A model generated the notes under the pieces. That model saw nothing but the letters and a program-made list of their open reading frames with translations, ran no database searches and had not been told where the DNA came from. 29,066 nucleotides of DNA from Bodo saltans (Eukaryota > Euglenozoa > Kinetoplastea > Eubodonida > Bodonidae), in contig CYKH01000335.1 of the NCBI GenBank assembly GCA_001460835.1, forward strand, positions 1-29,066. Direction: 5' to 3'. Positions 25,657-29,066 of the stretch are shown one piece after another. Position 1 is the stretch's first letter; every line of letters begins with the position of its first letter. Both the position numbers and the translations under genes were made by a program.

Positions 25657-28600
25657 ATGAAACAACGAATCAAGACGCGTCGAGTTTCGATGCTAGATAG
25701 CGAAGAGACGCCAGCTAGAGGTGCCAACCACCGTGCAGTTGAGGCTGAGCCGGCATCAGCACCAGCTGCAGCGGTCGACAGCAGCATACCATCGGCGGTT
25801 GCAACATCGTCAACGTCGTCAACAACGACAACGGAACCGCTGAATTTACTGCCTCAGAAGCAGGAGCGGAAGCGAAGGGGAGCGCCTCCCAGTGGTCGCC
25901 CTCTTGCGGAGATGGACATCGAAACTCTTTGCGACATCCTGTGCCCTGATTCACTCCTTCCTGCCTTTCGTCGTGTGCCCACCGTCGCTTCGGAAGTGCT
26001 ACAGCGTTATCAACGAACAGCAGCTGCACGGTCTCACAAGATACTATCCGAGATGAAAGCAACGGATGGAGAAGGGGCGGAGGATGTTGGGGTCGCCGTC
26101 GAGCAGCTGGCCCAAGCATGCGAGGCTTACGTGAAGCGCTACAAGAAAAGAATGGAACTCCTCGTTCAATACAGCGAAGACGCAACAACAGGCGCCCAAT
26201 CGTTAACGTCATCGCCTTCTTCTGGCAACAACGGTGGTCGTGGAGTGCGTGACTGGTGCCAACGTGTTCAGGACTACTACGCACGGCCCCTCTCTACCTT
26301 ACAAGGGCGCATCGTATTCGCATTTCACGTGATCCTGTGCATGGCCACCCTCACCTCCATCACCCTGCAGACACTTCCTACCATCAACCCGCGTCTTCAC
26401 CCTGACTACACCAGCACGTGGAATGGGGTTGAGGGAACGATCTCCGCTCTGATGCTGCTGGACGTACTCGTGATCTTTTTAGCGAACCTTTTTGACCCGG
26501 ATCGTGCTGTGTCACATTCCATGAAGTTGTACATTTTATCTTTGAGCAATTGTTTTGACGTCGCCGCCCTTATTCTGCCCACCATTCAAATCGCAACAGG
26601 CACAAGCGCTGCGTTTTCGTTAGTCCCCACAAATGCGTCTAACGCTACCAATTCAACCGGAGGGTACTACTTCATCCCGCGAAATAATTTTGCATTCGAC
26701 GCGGAAGGCGAGCTGGTCATTGTCCACGGCCAAGACGATCCATTTTTGCTCTTTCGCCTCTTACGCGTCTACCGTATGATGCGTGCCCTTCGACATTTCT
26801 ACGCGTTTGAGGATCTTTTTGAAACGCTCCGTCGATCCGCCATCCCCCTTATTGGGCCGGTCGTGGCAGTCCTTATTTTTGTGGTGGGATTCGCGTCGAT
26901 TGTGTACACCATGGAGGCTGGGTCCTACATGAATATGATGTTTATGGTGCGCGATGAAGATTGTGAATCACGGCCGCTGTTTGTCCTTGGCCTGGAGACG
27001 TGTCCTCGAACAGAGTCCAAGTTCCTGTCTATTTTCCATTCCATGTGGTTTGCATTGATTTCATTGCTGACGATCGGCTTTGGGGACATGGTGCCCAAGA
27101 CACTCTTAGGGCGCATGGTCAGCCTCGTGTGCATTGTCGTGGGGCAACTCTTAATGGCGATGCCGATTGCGATTATTGGCAATAAATTTACGTATGTCGT
27201 CACGAACCTGAAAGCGGAGCGCCGAGCTGTGTTAGAGTACATACACATCCGTAAGCAGCAACACTTGGACGACGAAGCGAATATGGATGAGGCTGCCCGT
27301 AAAATACGCGGTGGTGGTGGCGGTGGCAATGGTTCTTCTTTGGCGCTTAACGGCCTCATCACAACAACATCTACAGTGACCACTGATATGTCTGTTATCA
27401 TTGGTGGTCGAAATTCTGTCGGGCAAGGTGGTGACGAGTTGGATGAGGAGATGTGGCGCGTAGATGGAAACCGAAAGAAGAAGGCAGAGTCTTCGATCGA
27501 GGAAGACGATGCGGAGGAGCATCATCACTTTGGTAACGGCAATCACAAGCGCACGCTACTCACATTCTCGGACGACAATGTTGCTGCGCTTCATCGTGAG
27601 CATGATGTGCGGGATTTGACGCACATCACACTGCCTGGGGGGAGCCCTGGTGGTGGAAGTCGGTCGGTGCCTCTTGTCATTGCTGCGATGACGACACGTG
27701 ACACGACGCAACAATGGGCGTCAGCTGCAACACGAGATGATGAGAAGCGTTCGTTAGCTCAGCAACAACAACAACAAGATGACTTGGCAGAGTTTGACGT
27801 CCTCGACTCGGACGAGGTGAAGCCTCTCAGTGCTACGCGTGTTCTGACGACACGTGACACGACGCAACAATGGGCGTCAGCTGCAACATGACGACACGTG
27901 ACACGACGCAACAATGGGCGTCAGCTGCAACACGAGATGATGGGAGACGTTCTTCAGCTCAGCAACAACAACACGATGACTTGTCAGAATTTGACGTTAT
28001 CGACTCGGACGAGGTGAGGCCTCTCAGTGCAACGCGTGTTCCTTCACTCCCAACACTGCCGTCGGTCATGTTTTGCCGATACCTTCAGTTCGCCACGAAG
28101 CAGCAAACACTTGATCTGACTGCAGGGGACCGGCTTGTTGTGTACGCCGTGGAAATGTACTTGCGGCATGCTGCGAAGCGATACTTGCGACACAACGCGA
28201 GCAGAAATGATTCTGATGCGCACACTGGTGAAGAGGGTCGTTCCGCAGAACCTAATACCGCCGCGACTGCTCCTCCAGTCACTACAACGACAGCGACCAA
28301 CACCAAGCGCCATCTTGTCCTTGTACATCCCGATGTTGCCAACGTTGTCGAGTTGGCCACGCACACATCGTACGACATCGGTGAAGATGCAAGTTGCGAG
28401 TTACAGCTGAGAGACCCGCTGGTGCGAGCGTTGGCCATGTCACTGTACTCCGAGAAGCCTCGACGTGAACTCCAGCAGCGCTCGAATATCGGCAACACGA
28501 GCCCCCGACGCGATGGCAGCGGCTACACACCATCTTCATCTTCCTCGGGTGCAAAGCTGTCAAGTGCTGGGAGAGCCACACCGTTGAACATTTCTTTACG

Positions 28601-28937
28601 GCAAAGCTATGGCCTTGCGCCAACACACTGCAACATCAACTTTTGGCATTCCATTGTCCAGCATCCCAGTGAAGTTTCGTCGAGTGGCAGCGTAGCAACT
28701 ATGAACCCCGCAGGAACAGCTGCAGTCTCCTCAGCAGCCATCCCGTCTCTGTTCCTAGAGAATCCATACGGCAATACCGTGTTAGTCAATGGCCAATCGC
28801 TATCGGTTCATGGAGAACGCCATTTGAAGGATGGGGATGTGATTCAGTACTCTAAAGTCTGTGACGCGGTGAGCACGACGATTGGCTCTTCCTACGCATA
28901 TGATGTGGATGCTGTGGTGCGTGGTAGAAATGAGTGA
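25657..28937 (+). CDS. Voltage-gated potassium channel with C-terminal FHA-like domain, frame broken by a 44-nt repeat
   Basis: The first part encodes a six-helix cation channel: S1 about 217-240, S2 258-278, S3 293-313, S4 361-382, S5 393-417, pore helix 455-470, filter TIGFGD (472-477) and S6 487-507. S4 has five arginines every third residue (R367, R370, R373, R376, R379), the mark of a voltage sensor. TIGFGD is the potassium filter, so potassium selectivity is expected. The S3-S4 loop is long, with Asn-x-Ser/Thr sites (NASNATNST). The cytosolic tail is Gln/Asp-rich. As given, the frame stops at 27889-27891. Downstream, in another frame, the same tail repeat continues and leads to an FHA-like domain (about 865-1050 of the joined protein): YDIGEDASCELQLRD, then ENPYGNTVLVNGQ and LKDGDVIQYSK. 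Removing 44 nt joins both into 1078 residues. FHA domains bind phosphothreonine. The channel is certain; the FHA call is weaker because of a Ser-rich insertion. Confidence 0.9.
27689..28044 (+). repeat. Tail repeat of the channel: two 156-nt units with a partial 44-nt copy between
   Basis: Units beginning TGACGACACG start at 27689, 27845 and 27889. The first is 156 nt long (52 codons: TTRDTTQQWASAAT, then Gln-rich, then FDVLDSDEVKPLSATRV). The second is cut to 44 nt (27845-27888) and matches the start of the third exactly over 44 bases. The third is again full length but shorter in its CAA run and more diverged. The 44-nt step shifts the frame. Confidence 0.92.
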
Positions 28938-28978
28938 TGCATCGAACGTGTTAGTGACCCCTCCATTGTTTGTGCGTG

Positions 28979-29042
28979 TTTTTTTTTTTTTTTTGCTGTT
29001 GTGTGTGTGTGATTTCATTCAATTTTGCTATTTTCACTTAAG
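28979..29042 (+). promoter_or_regulatory. Poly-T and GT-rich tract with AG, probable acceptor of the next gene
   Basis: After the channel gene come a long T-run (about 28980-28994), GTGTGTGTGT (29001-29010), and a T-rich stretch ending in AG at 29041-29042. The layout matches the other acceptors here, so another + strand gene is likely just outside the window. Confidence 0.4.
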
Positions 29043-29066
29043 GGTGTGCCTCTTGTTATTTTTCTT

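Noticed and set aside
27845-27888. 44-nt repeat as a tiny spliced intron
   Set aside because: The unit does not begin with GT and end with AG in any register that restores the frame, and it is an exact copy of coding sequence.

Overview
The window looks like nuclear DNA of a kinetoplastid protist, most plausibly a free-living bodonid of the Bodo saltans kind; the species is inference. All recognisable genes lie on the + strand, head to tail, with gaps of about 140 to 510 nt. They are intronless and encode typical eukaryotic proteins. Nearly every start codon follows a pyrimidine-rich stretch and an AG dinucleotide within about 10-70 nt, the usual layout of a spliced-leader trans-splice acceptor in a polycistronic transcription unit. 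I see no tRNA, rRNA, transposon, CRISPR array or convincing minus-strand gene.

Order from left to right: a decayed PP4-like phosphatase catalytic subunit (pseudogene); coatomer gamma subunit (frame broken by a 13-nt tandem duplication); a Ser/Pro-rich protein of unknown function; dynein light chain LC8; a TPR-like protein; a MutY/MUTYH adenine DNA glycosylase; a SET-domain protein; a tail-anchored protein with two TerD-like domains; an exocyst Sec10-like subunit (one 1-nt frameshift and two internal tandem duplications); a metacaspase with a possibly frame-shifted tail; a protein of about 40-residue repeats (its 3' end is tandemly duplicated); a class I methyltransferase; a CS-domain/Sel1-like/membrane protein (its 5' end is tandemly duplicated); a short mitochondrial PPR-like protein; and a six-TM voltage-gated potassium channel whose C-terminus, cut off by a 44-nt tandem duplication, carries an FHA-like domain.

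The genes do not form one pathway, as expected for a kinetoplastid directional cluster. Two of them (gamma-COP and Sec10) belong to membrane traffic, two are probable membrane-anchored scaffold or sensor proteins (TerD and CS/Sel1), and one is a DNA-repair enzyme.

The strongest unexplained pattern is the set of short direct tandem duplications (13, 44, 90, 102, about 123 and 304 nt) inside or at the edges of otherwise well-conserved genes. In the 13- and 44-nt cases, removing one copy restores a full-length reading frame. The copies of the 123- and 304-nt repeats differ slightly, and the coding differences in the 123-nt repeat are all synonymous. This fits joining of two haplotypes during assembly, or real unequal exchange between alleles; the sequence alone cannot decide. 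The most interesting biology is the potassium channel-FHA fusion and the tail-anchored double-TerD protein.
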